DNA from: Paracoccaceae bacterium
GTDB taxonomy: Bacteria; Pseudomonadota; Alphaproteobacteria; Rhodobacterales; Rhodobacteraceae
Direction: 5' to 3'
DNA: 64,000 nucleotides
Assembly: GCA_009773375.1 (NCBI GenBank)
Contig: WRPH01000005.1
Location: 45,893 to 109,892, forward strand
Shown here: positions 35,793 to 45,156 of the stretch, piece after piece
Numbering within the stretch: position 1 is the stretch's first letter
Layout: each line of letters begins with the position of its first letter
Translations under genes and position numbers: made by a program
Notes under the pieces: model-generated
Database searches by the model: none
What the model was told of the DNA's origin: nothing
The model's input: only the letters and a program-made list of their open reading frames with translations

Positions 35793-37021
35793 GCCTGAGC
35801 CTCCTGTTTCTGCAGGCTGCCGTCAGCGGGGCCAAGCGGGGCACCCTTACGGTCGGGCGGGGCGATGCGCTGATAACGGTCGAAGACCCCGCTGATTCCC
35901 TTGGGCGCGAACAGGGTAACTGCGACAAAGGCCGCGCCCAGCAATACCAGCCACCAATCCACCCAGCTCAACCAGACCGGGCCAAGTGGAATGTTTGGCA
36001 GCCGCCCTGAGGTGAAGACGCTGGACAAAAGCGACACGAAGGCCGCTCCGATCACGGCACCGTAGAGCCGTCCGCGCCCGCCAATGGCGACCCAGACCGC
36101 AAGGTAGATCGACGCGATGGGAGCCAGTTCGGCCGGGTTGATGATGCCCGCCTGTGGATAGTAAAGGACACCCGCAAGTGCTGCGATCAGCGCGGTCAGG
36201 GTAAAGAGGAACAGCTTGTAAAGCTCGACCGGATAGCCCAGAAACCGCACCCGCGCCTCGTCATCGCGGATGGCGCGGATCACGCTGCCAAACTTGCCGG
36301 ACACCGCCCAGGCCAGTGTCAGATAACCCAGCCCCAGAGCCAGCGCAGAGGCCCAAAAGAACCAGATCGACACCAGATCTTGCGAGGTTTCGGTCAGGCC
36401 GGGCAGGTTCTGCAACCCTGATAGCCCGTTGTTGCCACGCAATCCGCTGTCGTTCTGATAGAGGTAAAGGGCCAGCGCCAGAGTCATCGCCTGCGTCAGG
36501 ATCGAAAGGTAAACCCCCGTCACCCGACTGCGAAACGCCAGCCAACCAAAGACCAACGCCAGGAGGCCGGGCACCGCCAGCGCCAGCGCCAGTTGCAGGG
36601 GCAGGCTATAGGCGAAACTCCAGATCGCGGGCAGGTCGGACGTGCCGACCACACCGAAGATCTGGCTGGCGATGCCTTGGCTGATTTCCTCGGGCGTGGC
36701 CGGAAGCCCGCCGTGCGCCAGCGCCTGAACCACGATTTCCTCGGTGCGCGCATACATCAGCCACATGCCGATCAGATAGCCGCCAAGCGCAAAAAACGCC
36801 ATGTGGCCGAGCGTCAGGATACCAGCATAGCCCCAGATCAGATCCATCGCCAGCGCGACAAGGCACAGGCTAAGGGTCTTGCCCAGCGTCTTGATGTACG
36901 AGGTGGAAAGCCAGCCAAAGCCATAGGCGTCAGACGCCAGTGTCACCATGATGGTAAAGATGGCAAGGACAGCGATGAAGATCAGAACCGAGGGGTGTTT
37001 GGCAAAGAAACTACGGGACAT
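35789..37021 (-). CDS. urtC: urea ABC transporter permease UrtC-like
   Basis: The 410-residue permease is LivM-like with about eight to ten spans. The DLIWGYAGILTLGHMAFFALGGYLIGMWL segment, the long periplasmic insertion near residues 100-150, and the VIRAIRDDEARVRFLGYPVELYKLFLFTLTALIAALAGVLYYPQAG region fit UrtC. Its greater length than LivM is typical. The ATG at 37021 with AGGAG upstream is chosen over an earlier in-frame start that lies inside urtB. It begins 4 nt after the urtB stop and overlaps urtD. Confidence 0.86.
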   Translation of the reverse strand: MSRSFFAKHPSVLIFIAVLAIFTIMVTLASDAYGFGWLSTSYIKTLGKTLSLCLVALAMDLIWGYAGILTLGHMAFFALGGYLIGMWLMYARTEEIVVQALAHGGLPATPEEISQGIASQIFGVVGTSDLPAIWSFAYSLPLQLALALAVPGLLALVFGWLAFRSRVTGVYLSILTQAMTLALALYLYQNDSGLRGNNGLSGLQNLPGLTETSQDLVSIWFFWASALALGLGYLTLAWAVSGKFGSVIRAIRDDEARVRFLGYPVELYKLFLFTLTALIAALAGVLYYPQAGIINPAELAPIASIYLAVWVAIGGRGRLYGAVIGAAFVSLLSSVFTSGRLPNIPLGPVWLSWVDWWLVLLGAAFVAVTLFAPKGISGVFDRYQRIAPPDRKGAPLGPADGSLQKQEAQA

Positions 37022-37025
37022 GGCA

Positions 37026-38790
37026 TCAATCTCCTGCCGCACGACCACGCAGGGCGATGATGCCGCGCGGCCGGACCTGAATGAACAGAATTATAAAGAG
37101 GATCATGTAGGTCTGCGCGGCCAGGGTGTTGGCAGGGTTCAGGAACTCGATCAACTTTTGCAGGCCGCCGATCATGCTGGCCCCAGCAAGTGCACCCCAG
37201 ACATTGCCAACCCCGCCCACCACGACCGTCATGAAGGATTGCACGATGTAATCGGCCCCCATTTCCGAGGTGACTTTTGCATAAAGCCCGATGGCCACCC
37301 CCGCTACACCAGCAATGCCAGAGCCAAGGCCGAAGGTCAGCATGTTGATACGGTCCGGGTTGATGCCCATCGACGCTGCCATGGCTGGGTTTTGTGTAAC
37401 GGCGCGCACCTCCAGCCCCAGCCGGGTACGCTTCATAAGGTACAGGAAGGAGCAAAGGAACAAGAGCGCCAGCACAAAGATCGCGATGCGGATATAGCTG
37501 ATCGAAACCACATCGTTAAAGGTCAACGCGCCGTCAAGCCAACCCGGCGCGGTCAGTGGGCGGGCCTGGGTGCCAAAGACATTCTTCAGAATTTGTTGCA
37601 GCGCGATGGAAATGCCAAAGGTGGCCAGCAACGTTTCAAGCGGGCGCTTGTAAAGGTGGCGGATCACCAGCCGCTCCATCGCCACCCCGGCGGCGAAAGT
37701 CACGGCAAAGGCCAAAGGAAGGGCGATCAGGATCGACAGCGTGTAGTCGGGCACGAACAACTGCACCACGAAGCCGGTATAGGCGCCGATGGTGATGAAC
37801 TCGCCATGTGCCATATTGATGACGCCCATGACACCAAAGGTGATGGCCAGACCGATGGCTGCCAGAAAGTAAATCGCGGCCAGCGAAAGCGCGTCCAGCC
37901 CCAGATCGGCGGCCTGCATGACCGCCACATTGGCCTGAATGCGGTCCATCGCGGCGTGGGCTGCGGCTGTCACCGTGACATCGGGCTCAAGAAAAACCTC
38001 ATAGAAGCCGTGGCTGGCCAGCGCGGCCCGGGCCTCGTCATCGGTGGCGGCGGTGGGCACCTTGCCCGCCTCCTCCAAAGCCGTGTAAACAAGGTCGCGG
38101 GCGGCCTGACTGTTTAGATCAGCGACAGGAACACCCACGACCTTTCCGTCAGCGATATTGGCTATCAGCGCCACGCGCTGATCTTCCAGCGTCAGGCGGG
38201 CGGGTGCCAGCTGGGCGCTGACCAAAAGCTCATAGGCCGCGGTCTCACCAATGTCGCGACCAAGGCGCAAGGTTCGCGCGATGTTTCCGTCTGGAGGGCT
38301 TGCCGCGGCCACGAGCGTGGTGGCTATCAAGGGGTTCAACGCGGCGCGCACATCCAACGCCGTATCCGCGCCAAGCGCATCAATGGCGGCCACACGCGCT
38401 GCAGGGTCCGGATCAAAGCGCAGGGTCAGGAATCGCTCCAGCCGCGTTTTTTGTGCCTTGATCGCTGGGTCGGGTTCCCTATTGATCGAGGCGCGCAACG
38501 GGGCCAGCGTTTCAGCCGTTGGATCGCGAGCGATAGAGGTCAGCGCCTCGGCCCGGCGTGCAGGATCGGGGTTAGACAAAGTGAACGGCACCAAGGCCGC
38601 CGCGATGACACCGCGCACTCCGGCATTGGGATTCAGGGCAGTCAGATCAACCTTGGCCGCCTGCCCTGCCGCACGGCCATCCAACCCGGTCAGCGCAAAG
38701 CCTGCGCCTTCTGGCAGGGCCAAAAACATCGCACCGTCGGATTTGCGGATCACCAGCCGCTTTTCGGCCCATGCTGACAGAATGTCGTCT
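37026..38790 (-). pseudogene. urtB: urea ABC permease UrtB, 5'-truncated at a deletion junction
   Basis: Most of UrtB is present. A periplasmic HEAT-like region is visible (DPARRAEALTSIARDPTAETLAPLRASINREPDPAIKAQKTRL and following residues). The channel half shows the UrtB/LivH signatures FGVMGVINMAHGEFITIGAYTGFV, YKRPLETLLATFGISIALQQILKN, RAVTQNPAMAASMGINPDRINMLTFGLGSG and VVVGGVGNVWGALAGA. The signal peptide and the first part of the N-terminal domain are missing. The homologous sequence begins near 38790, where the DNA changes to a phytanoyl-CoA-dioxygenase gene read in a different frame. The only upstream in-frame start is a TTG inside that gene, so urtB is probably not expressed. urtA is absent. 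Confidence 0.82.
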
Positions 38791-39300
38791 GCCCAAGTGA
38801 TAGTCGCGGTGCGGTGCCTGGGCTTTTCCGCCGGGGCGCACCTGATTGACCTGCGTGGCGATCTGATAGCCCGGCCCAAGCCATGCCCGGCAGGCCAGAT
38901 CAATCACTGGGTTCGCCATATAGCGTGCATAGACATCCGGCGCGCGCAGGCACAGCTTTTGCAGACTGTTCCAGATCCGATCATTCGCACCCGCCTTGGC
39001 AAAGTGATCGCCCGCCGCCACACCTGCGGCACGTTCATCGGCGATGATGGCGCGGAACACTTCAGATGCAGCGTCAATCGCGCCGGTATCGCCAAAGGCG
39101 GCTTTCACCACGAAAACCCCCGGCCCTTCACCGATGATGCGCGCCCATTCTGGGGCGATGTCGGGCGTGACTTTGCGGGCATCATAGATCGGGATGCCCT
39201 TTTCGATTTTCATCGCGCCGGGATAGTCAGACAATAAGGTTTCACGCTCTACTTCAGCGCGGAAGTCTTCAAGGCTTATGGTGTCGGCAAGGCGGGTCAT
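38791..39300 (-). pseudogene. phytanoyl-CoA dioxygenase-like protein, 3'-truncated
   Basis: The first ~170 residues of an Fe(II)/2-oxoglutarate oxygenase of the PhyH family. Residues from MTRLADTISLEDFRAEVERETLL onward, KGIPIYDARK, ARIIGEGPGVFVVKAAF and QIATQVNQVRPGGKAQAPHRDYHLG are family-like. The HRD at the end is the first two metal ligands (His-x-Asp); the distal His and the 2-oxoglutarate Arg would be downstream but are lost. Right after HLG the sequence turns into urtB in another frame. The ATG at 39300 follows a GGAG site. It lies 52 nt after the end of the cyclitol operon on the same strand. It is non-functional as read. Confidence 0.8.
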
Positions 39301-39352
39301 GCAGTTTTCTCCGTAGCAGGGCGGTAGCATTTGAGACGCGGCTGACCTGCCT

Positions 39353-40177
39353 TCACGACAGCCGCCCGGCGCTGGCCACATAGTCTAAACTTGCGCGCAG
39401 GCGTTCCGCGATTTTAGGGTCTTGTTGGGTCTCGGGGCTGAACGGTTCCATTGACACAAAGCCCTGATAGCCGGCATCGACCATGGCGCGCAGGCGGGCG
39501 ATGTTGCCAACGCGGTCGCCCAGAAAGACAAAACCACGGTCTGGCTCGGTCAGTTGCGGCGGAGCAAGGTCGGCGCGGGCTATGCCGGAAATATGCACCA
39601 GCCCGATCCGATCAGAAAACAAGGCGTCATCGCTGGCACGGAAATGTTGGAAGGTGTCATAGCAGATCTGGAAATTGGCCCAGCCGTCGATGGCATCTAC
39701 CGCAGCCACCGCTTGGGCCTGCCGGTTCATTGAGGAATGTCGCATCCCCAAGGGTTCGACATAGCCGATCACGCCAGCGTCGGCGAAGATCGGTTTCAAC
39801 GCAGCCAGACCATCGCACAAACGGGTGTGAGCGTCGGCGTGTTGATCGTCACCGGGTTGGTGGGCGGGGCACAGCACCACCCCTGGTGCGCCCAGCGCCG
39901 CTGCATAGGCAATCAGCCGCCTGGCTTCCTCGGCGCGGGTCGGCGTCCAGTCATTGAACCTTTGCAAGGCGTTGACCGAGGCGAGCCTCAAGCCTGCATC
40001 GTCGAGCCGTGATCGGAGTTCACTGGCGGGCATCCCGTCGGCAAACTCACGGCCCTCGATGTCATTTCGAATTTCCACGGCCTGGACGCCGACTGTCTGC
40101 GCAAGCGCGATGAATTCGGCCAAGGTGAGTTGAGGCGCGCAGGTGCGGTTCAGGGCAAAGGTCACGGTCATCGTCAT
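39353..40177 (-). CDS. IolI/MocC-like keto-inositol isomerase (second paralog)
   Basis: The 274-residue TIM-barrel isomerase is a clear paralog of the gene at 14567. It shares FALN at the start, VEIRND near residue 38, RFNDW near 70, a VEPLG strand, the DTFQH metal-site motif and the IGLVHISG strand. The family interconverts keto-inositols or acts as sugar epimerases. Its presence as last gene of an operon with three Gfo/Idh/MocA dehydrogenases matches inositol stereoisomer catabolism (for example D-chiro to myo keto forms). The ATG at 40177 and another at 40171 are both usable starts. Confidence 0.78.
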   Translation of the reverse strand: MTMTVTFALNRTCAPQLTLAEFIALAQTVGVQAVEIRNDIEGREFADGMPASELRSRLDDAGLRLASVNALQRFNDWTPTRAEEARRLIAYAAALGAPGVVLCPAHQPGDDQHADAHTRLCDGLAALKPIFADAGVIGYVEPLGMRHSSMNRQAQAVAAVDAIDGWANFQICYDTFQHFRASDDALFSDRIGLVHISGIARADLAPPQLTEPDRGFVFLGDRVGNIARLRAMVDAGYQGFVSMEPFSPETQQDPKIAERLRASLDYVASAGRLS

Positions 40178-40195
40178 GGTCTCTGGATCGAAGGG

Positions 40196-41266
40196 TTACA
40201 ACAGCAGGCGGTGGGTGGTGACGGGGGCCATGCGAACCATGTCGGACGTCGGGTGACGCGGTCGGGGAGGCGACTGGATCGGCTGCGGCTTGCCGGTTCT
40301 TGCGGCGGCCTCGATTGCAAGCAGGGCGCGCATGTCGGCCAAACCCTCGGCCCCATCCGCTTCGGGTTGGGTGCCCGCGGTGATGCAGTCGCTGAAATAA
40401 GCCACCTGCGCGCCGAAGTGGTCGATCTGGGGGAAGGTGATTGCCGTCGTCACGCCATCGCGGCGCAGGCGCATTTTCATGGCGAAGTCAAACTTGAAGG
40501 CGGGGTCAAGCTCGATATCCCCATTTGACCCCACGACGCGGTAGTTATCGACCGCCGCCGCGCCAAAGCTGCAAATGAATTGGGCCAGACCACCGGAGGG
40601 AAACCGCAGCGTGGCGGCAAGGGTCGCTTCCACCTCGGCAAAGCGCGGATCATCGGCCGGTTGGGCCAGGGTCGCCGTTGCCTCAATGGGTTCTTCGCCA
40701 AAGATGTGACGGGCAGCGTTGACGCAATAGACGCCCACATCCTGCAGCGGTCCGCCCCAATGCGCGGCCTGCAGGCGGTGATTGCCCGGCGCCATCTGAA
40801 AGCTGAACACCGATTGGAAGATCAGCGGCGTGCCGATGCTGCCTTTGGCGATCTGGTCCAGCACCGCAACTGTGCCGGGTTCATGGTGCAGGCGGTATGC
40901 GGTCATCAGGAATACACCCGCAGCATCCGCAGCGGCGATCATCGCCTCGCCTTCCTCTACCGATACGGCGAGCGGTTTTTCCACCATGATATGCTTGCCC
41001 GCCTTCGCCGCGCGGATCGTGTAATCCGCATGCATGGAGTTGGGCAGCGCGATGTAGACGGCGTCGATGGTGTCGGATGCCAGCAGCGCATCGTAGTCAT
41101 CATAAGACACCACCTGCGGTACATTGTGGAAGGCGGCGAGTTTTGCGCCCTTTTCCAGATCGCCCGTCACAATCGCGGCGATGGTAGAGTTGCCGCTTTG
41201 TGCCACGCCGGGCATGAAGGCTTCCTGGCTGATCCATCCTGCCCCGACCACTGCATATCTGATCAT
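40196..41266 (-). CDS. Gfo/Idh/MocA dehydrogenase (third of three)
   Basis: A 356-residue NAD(P)-dependent oxidoreductase. VVGAGWISQEA is the dinucleotide motif, VEKPLAVSVEEGEAM the EKP motif, and GGPLQDVGVYCVNAARHIFGEEP the active-site strand in the glucose-fructose-oxidoreductase/1,5-anhydrofructose-reductase subtype. This is a different subgroup from the IolG-type gene at 18423. It lies 15 nt after the preceding dehydrogenase. It could oxidise another position of the ring, a sugar acid, or an aldose; the sequence does not say which. Three family members in tandem suggest stepwise oxidation of stereoisomers. Confidence 0.82.
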   Translation of the reverse strand: MIRYAVVGAGWISQEAFMPGVAQSGNSTIAAIVTGDLEKGAKLAAFHNVPQVVSYDDYDALLASDTIDAVYIALPNSMHADYTIRAAKAGKHIMVEKPLAVSVEEGEAMIAAADAAGVFLMTAYRLHHEPGTVAVLDQIAKGSIGTPLIFQSVFSFQMAPGNHRLQAAHWGGPLQDVGVYCVNAARHIFGEEPIEATATLAQPADDPRFAEVEATLAATLRFPSGGLAQFICSFGAAAVDNYRVVGSNGDIELDPAFKFDFAMKMRLRRDGVTTAITFPQIDHFGAQVAYFSDCITAGTQPEADGAEGLADMRALLAIEAAARTGKPQPIQSPPRPRHPTSDMVRMAPVTTHRLLL

Positions 41267-41281
41267 CTGTTGTCCTTTGGG

Positions 41282-42259
41282 TCAGGCGTAAAGCGCGGGA
41301 CGCGCGAGGGGGAAGGTCAGGTCGATCCGGCGGCCGGCAGCCATGCCGTCCACGATCTGCTCTGCGATGGAGGTTGTGACATAACCATCCCAAGCGCTTG
41401 CGCCGACCGTGCGGCCCGCCGTGGTCGCATCAACCCACGCCTGCATCTGCAAACGGTAGGCTTCGGTGAAACGCGGCACCCAGTTCGACGGAAAGCCGAA
41501 GCTTTGTGCACTGAACAGGTTTGTCAGAACGCGTGTTGGCGCGGCCATCTCGATGGTGCCAGAGCGGCCAACCAGTTGCGCGTGGACGTGGTAGCCGTAG
41601 GCCGCGTTCATGTGAACTTCTGTCGAGATGATCTCGCCCTTGTCGCTTTGCATTGTAACCATCATCGGGTCGCCGCCAGGGGCAGAGGTGACTTGCGCCG
41701 AGACCATTTCCGACCCAAGCAGCCAGCGCGAAATGTCGATTTCGTGGACGAAAGAGTTCGTCACCGCCATGGCACCGGTGAACCAATCGGGGGCAGACAG
41801 GTTGCGGTGGATATTGTGCAGCAGAACCGCATCACCGATGCGACCAGTGGCGCGGGCGGTGTGCATTTCGACATAGGCCGGATCGAAGCGCCGCATGAAG
41901 CCAACGGTAACAAGGCGGCGGCCAAGGGCAGCTTCCGCCTGCACGATGGAAAGGCCCTCGGCGGCGGTGGCGGCGATGGGCTTTTCGCACAGCACCGGCT
42001 TGCCAGCGTTCAGGCAGGCCAGCGCATATCCGGCATGGGTGGCGTCGGGCGAGGCGATCACGATTGCCTGCACCTTGTCGGAGGCGATGAGCGCTGGGGC
42101 ATCGGTGAAGACAGCCGCGCCCTTTGCGGCTGTAGTGGCGCGGATCACGTCCGCGTCGCAGACGGCGGCGAGGTGTGCGCCTGCGGTTTCCTCTCGCAGC
42201 AGCCGGGCGTGTTCCGCCCCCATCACGCCGGTTCCTATGACTCCGACGGCGAGGCTCAT
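41282..42259 (-). CDS. Gfo/Idh/MocA dehydrogenase, inositol-dehydrogenase-like (second of three)
   Basis: The 325-residue protein has VGVIGTGVMGAEHARLL (NAD binding), CEKPIAATAAEGLSIV (EKP motif) and FMRRFDPAYVEMHTARATGRIGDAVLLHN. FVHEIDISRWLLGSEM has the Asp/His pattern of inositol dehydrogenases, somewhat altered. Of the three it is the most IolG-like. Its ATG overlaps the stop of the upstream dehydrogenase (ATGA). It probably oxidises an inositol isomer or methyl-inositol product. Which isomer is unknown. Confidence 0.83.
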   Translation of the reverse strand: MSLAVGVIGTGVMGAEHARLLREETAGAHLAAVCDADVIRATTAAKGAAVFTDAPALIASDKVQAIVIASPDATHAGYALACLNAGKPVLCEKPIAATAAEGLSIVQAEAALGRRLVTVGFMRRFDPAYVEMHTARATGRIGDAVLLHNIHRNLSAPDWFTGAMAVTNSFVHEIDISRWLLGSEMVSAQVTSAPGGDPMMVTMQSDKGEIISTEVHMNAAYGYHVHAQLVGRSGTIEMAAPTRVLTNLFSAQSFGFPSNWVPRFTEAYRLQMQAWVDATTAGRTVGASAWDGYVTTSIAEQIVDGMAAGRRIDLTFPLARPALYA

Positions 42260-43374
42260 TTGATGTCCAGCCACTGCCCTGCGGCCGAAGAGGCCTGGAT
42301 GGTTTCGACAAGCGACTGGATGCGAAGGCCGGCGCGGAAGTTGAAGGGTTCGGCGGCTTTGCCTGCGATGGCATTGACATAGCCCGCGACTTCGATGGCT
42401 TTCAGGTCGTTGAAGCCGATCTGGTGGCCTGCAGCAACGCAGAACAGGCCGTAGGGGGCATGGTCGGGGCTGGCCTCGATGCGGCGGAAACCTTGACGAC
42501 CTTTGGCATCGGCGGTCGAGAAATAATTGATGACGTTGAAATGTTCCTGGCTGAACGCCAAAGCGCCCTTTGTGCCGTAAACCTCGAAGTCATGCTGCAT
42601 CTTGCGGCCGGTGGCGATCCAGTTGCCCTCGATGCTGCCGGTTGCACCGTTGTCAAAGCGCAGGAATGCGCGGCCCACGTCATCGACCGTCACCGCCTTG
42701 CGCCCCCCGCGCCCGTCGGGGCGTTCGGAGATCATCGTAACGCAATCACCCATGACGCGGGTGATCGGCCCACAGAGGAATTCGGCCGTGGCCAGCGCGT
42801 GGCTACCGATGTCTGCCAGCGCACCGCCGCCTGCCGGATCGTGGCGGAAGGTGTAGGTGCCCGCCGGATCGGCCATGTAATCTTCGCAATGGATGCCACG
42901 ATAGCCGCGGATCTCACCCAACTCGCCTGCGGCGATCATGTCGCGGGCAAGGGCCAGCATCGGGTTGCACAGATAGTTGAAGCCAACTTGGGTTTTTACG
43001 CCTGCGGCCTCGGCGGCCAGGGTCATCTCCAGCGCATCAGCGGCTAGCGGGGCCAGCGGTTTTTCACAGTAGACGTGTTTGCCTGCGGCAATCGCAGCCA
43101 GCGACATTTCCTTGTGCAGCGCGTTCGGCGCTGTAATCGACACGAGGTCAATGTCAGGATTGGCCATGATCGTGCGCCAGTCGCTGGTGGCATGGGCAAA
43201 GCCCAGCGTCTGGCGGGCGCGTTCGGCTGCCTCATCCGTGATGTCGGCCACCGTGTGCAGTTCCAGATCGAACGGCAGTTCGAACACGCGCGGAGCCGAG
43301 GTAAAGCCAAACACATGGGCCTTGCCCATGAAGCCGGTGCCAATCAGGCCGATGCGAAGTTTTGGTTTGGTCAT
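42256..43374 (-). CDS. Gfo/Idh/MocA dehydrogenase (first of three)
   Basis: The 372-residue protein has IGLIGTGFMGKAHVFGF, the CEKPLAPLAADALEM motif and GFNYLCNPMLALARDMIAAGELGEIRGYRGIHCEDYMAD. GGGALADIGSHALATAEFLCGPI is the active-site strand of the longer Gfo/Idh/MocA subtype seen in inositol and sugar-acid loci. A long insert between about residues 210 and 250 (VDDVGRAFLRFDNGATGSIEGNWIATG) is typical. It starts 1 nt after the stop of the hydroxyacid dehydrogenase gene. Candidate substrates are inositols or keto-inositols. Confidence 0.83.
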   Translation of the reverse strand: MTKPKLRIGLIGTGFMGKAHVFGFTSAPRVFELPFDLELHTVADITDEAAERARQTLGFAHATSDWRTIMANPDIDLVSITAPNALHKEMSLAAIAAGKHVYCEKPLAPLAADALEMTLAAEAAGVKTQVGFNYLCNPMLALARDMIAAGELGEIRGYRGIHCEDYMADPAGTYTFRHDPAGGGALADIGSHALATAEFLCGPITRVMGDCVTMISERPDGRGGRKAVTVDDVGRAFLRFDNGATGSIEGNWIATGRKMQHDFEVYGTKGALAFSQEHFNVINYFSTADAKGRQGFRRIEASPDHAPYGLFCVAAGHQIGFNDLKAIEVAGYVNAIAGKAAEPFNFRAGLRIQSLVETIQASSAAGQWLDIK

Positions 43375-43375
43375 T

Positions 43376-44347
43376 TTAGCGCGTCCCGTTTTTCAAGAAA
43401 TTGGCGTTGACGATCAGGGCGGGGTCCAGATGCCCTGCAAAATGGTCCAGCACATTCTGCACCGAGGCTATGGCCATGCGTTCGGCGGCCTCACGCGTCA
43501 GACCAGCGGTGTGCGGGGTCAGGATAACTTGGTCGAAGGCCAGCAGAGGATGCTCGGCGGAAGGCGGCTCCGCGTCGAACACGTCCAGACCCGCCGCCGC
43601 AATTTGACCAGAGCGCAGGGCGTCGGCGAGAGCTGCCTCATCCACGATGCCGCCGCGCGCGGTGTTAATGATGATCGCGCCGGGCTTCATTCCCGCAATC
43701 TCGGCTGCGCCAAGGATCGGGCCGTCGGCTTTGGGAATATGCACAGAGACGAAATCGGCTTGCGCCAAGCCTGCAGCCAGATCGGCCACAGGGGCCACAT
43801 TTCCCGCAGGCCAGCCGTTCTTGGCGAGATAGGGGTCATAGCCTGCAATCTGCATGCCAAAGCCCGAAGCCATCTGCGCCAAGTGCCGCCCGATCCGGCC
43901 ATAGCCAATGATCAGCAGGCGTTTGCCCGACACCTCGCCCTGCTCCAGCTTGTTGCGCCAACCCCAGGGGCCCGTGCGCACAGCGGCGTCCGAACGGATC
44001 ACCTGCTTGGCGCAGGCCAAAATCATCATCATCGAATGTTCTGCCACGGAAACCGAGTTCACATCGCCGACGATGCACAACGGGATCTTGCGGGCGTTCA
44101 ACGCCGCCAGATCCACCGCATCATAACCGACGCCGTGGCGCGAGACGATTTGTAGCCGGGGGGCTTTGGCGATGCTGGCGGCAGACATTGGCTGCGTGCG
44201 GATCACCACCGCATCGGCCTGCGCAAGGTAGGGCTGATACGAGGCCTCGGAAACCTCCTCGACATGGGTGAAGGTTACGCCTTGGGCTGCTTCCAGCAAT
44301 GCAAGGCCAGCGGGGTGGAGTTTGCCCGCAATAAGAATATGCGGCAT
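43376..44347 (-). CDS. D-2-hydroxyacid dehydrogenase
   Basis: The 323-residue protein of the D-isomer-specific family has the NAD motif GYGRIGRHLAQMASGFGMQIAGYDPY. The catalytic Arg is in NTARGGIVDEAALADAL, the Glu in DVFDAEPPSAEHPLLAF and the His in LTPHTAGLTREA. It would interconvert a 2-keto acid and a D-2-hydroxy acid, perhaps a product of the aldolase encoded upstream. The ATG at 44347 overlaps the aldolase stop by one base; the open frame further upstream is inside the aldolase gene and not used. Confidence 0.86.
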   Translation of the reverse strand: MPHILIAGKLHPAGLALLEAAQGVTFTHVEEVSEASYQPYLAQADAVVIRTQPMSAASIAKAPRLQIVSRHGVGYDAVDLAALNARKIPLCIVGDVNSVSVAEHSMMMILACAKQVIRSDAAVRTGPWGWRNKLEQGEVSGKRLLIIGYGRIGRHLAQMASGFGMQIAGYDPYLAKNGWPAGNVAPVADLAAGLAQADFVSVHIPKADGPILGAAEIAGMKPGAIIINTARGGIVDEAALADALRSGQIAAAGLDVFDAEPPSAEHPLLAFDQVILTPHTAGLTREAAERMAIASVQNVLDHFAGHLDPALIVNANFLKNGTR

Positions 44348-45156
44348 CAGTAAGCCCCCTTGGTGGCGGCATCTCCCGCGGTTTCGGTGAGTTTGCGGAA
44401 GCCCGCAACGGCAGCACCGGCGGCAGCGGCTAGGAAGCGGCTGTCTCCGCCAACGGTGGTCATGTTGAAGCCCCAACCAATGGCGCGGGCGGCATAGTCA
44501 GGCGTTCCGCAATGCAGGGCGGCGCGGATGTTGTTCTTTTTACAGGCAGCCACAATGGTTTGCAGCGCTTCGATCATCTCGGGTTCTTCGCGGTCAAAAC
44601 CGGGGGCGAGGCGACCTTGGGTCAGGCTGAGCGTCAGATCAGCGGGGCCGACGTAAATACCATCAAGACCGGGCGTGGCGGCAATTGCATCCAAGTTCGC
44701 CATGCCCTCGGCGGTTTCGATCATGGCGAAGGCCAGCATGTTGTCATTCGCTTCGGTTGCGTAATTGGCGCCCGCCGCGAAAGACACGCGGGTAGGGCCA
44801 AAGCTGCGCTGGCCCAGCGGCGGGTAACGCAGATAGCTGACGAACCGGGCAGCTTCCCCGGCCGTATTCACCATAGGGCAGATGATGCCATAAGCCCCCG
44901 CATCCAGCGCCTTCATGATGATGCCGGGTTCGTTCCACGGCACACGGGCCATCAGAACCGCCCCGCTAGCCCGCATCGCCTGAAACATCGGCAAGACATT
45001 GGAATAATCCAAAGCGCCATGCTGCATGTCGATGGTCACAGAGTCGAATCCCTGCGCCGCCATGATCTCGGCGGTGAACGAGTTGCCGATGCTGCACCAA
45101 CCGTTGATCGTGGGCTTGCCCTCGGCCCAGATAGCTTTCAGCTTGTTCGGGATCAT
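44347..45156 (-). CDS. HpcH/HpaI-family aldolase
   Basis: The 269-residue class II aldolase-like TIM barrel has the family motifs NGWCSIGNSFTAEIMAAQGFDSVTIDMQHG (Asp/His), the RVPWNEPGIIMKALDAGAYGIICPMVN barrel strand, the FAMIETAEGMANLDAIAATPGLDGIYVGPADLTLS metal site and the KKNNIRAALHCGTPDYAARAIGWGFNM end. Family members cleave 2-keto-3-deoxy acids or 4-hydroxy-2-keto acids to pyruvate and an aldehyde. It overlaps the ALDH (ATGA) and the hydroxyacid dehydrogenase. The ALDH could oxidise the aldehyde and the hydroxyacid dehydrogenase the keto acid. An alternative ATG at 45162 adds two residues. Confidence 0.84.
   Translation of the reverse strand: MIPNKLKAIWAEGKPTINGWCSIGNSFTAEIMAAQGFDSVTIDMQHGALDYSNVLPMFQAMRASGAVLMARVPWNEPGIIMKALDAGAYGIICPMVNTAGEAARFVSYLRYPPLGQRSFGPTRVSFAAGANYATEANDNMLAFAMIETAEGMANLDAIAATPGLDGIYVGPADLTLSLTQGRLAPGFDREEPEMIEALQTIVAACKKNNIRAALHCGTPDYAARAIGWGFNMTTVGGDSRFLAAAAGAAVAGFRKLTETAGDAATKGAY

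Noticed and set aside
37026..38903. UrtB with a natural N-terminal fusion to an oxygenase
   Set aside because: The oxygenase reads in a different frame across the junction and the only in-frame start is a TTG within it. A deletion junction is the simpler explanation.
40580..42382. A 600-codon open frame opposite two dehydrogenase genes
   Set aside because: The opposite strand carries clear Gfo/Idh/MocA motifs. This frame has no family signature and is His/Arg-rich as expected for antisense reading of high-GC coding DNA.
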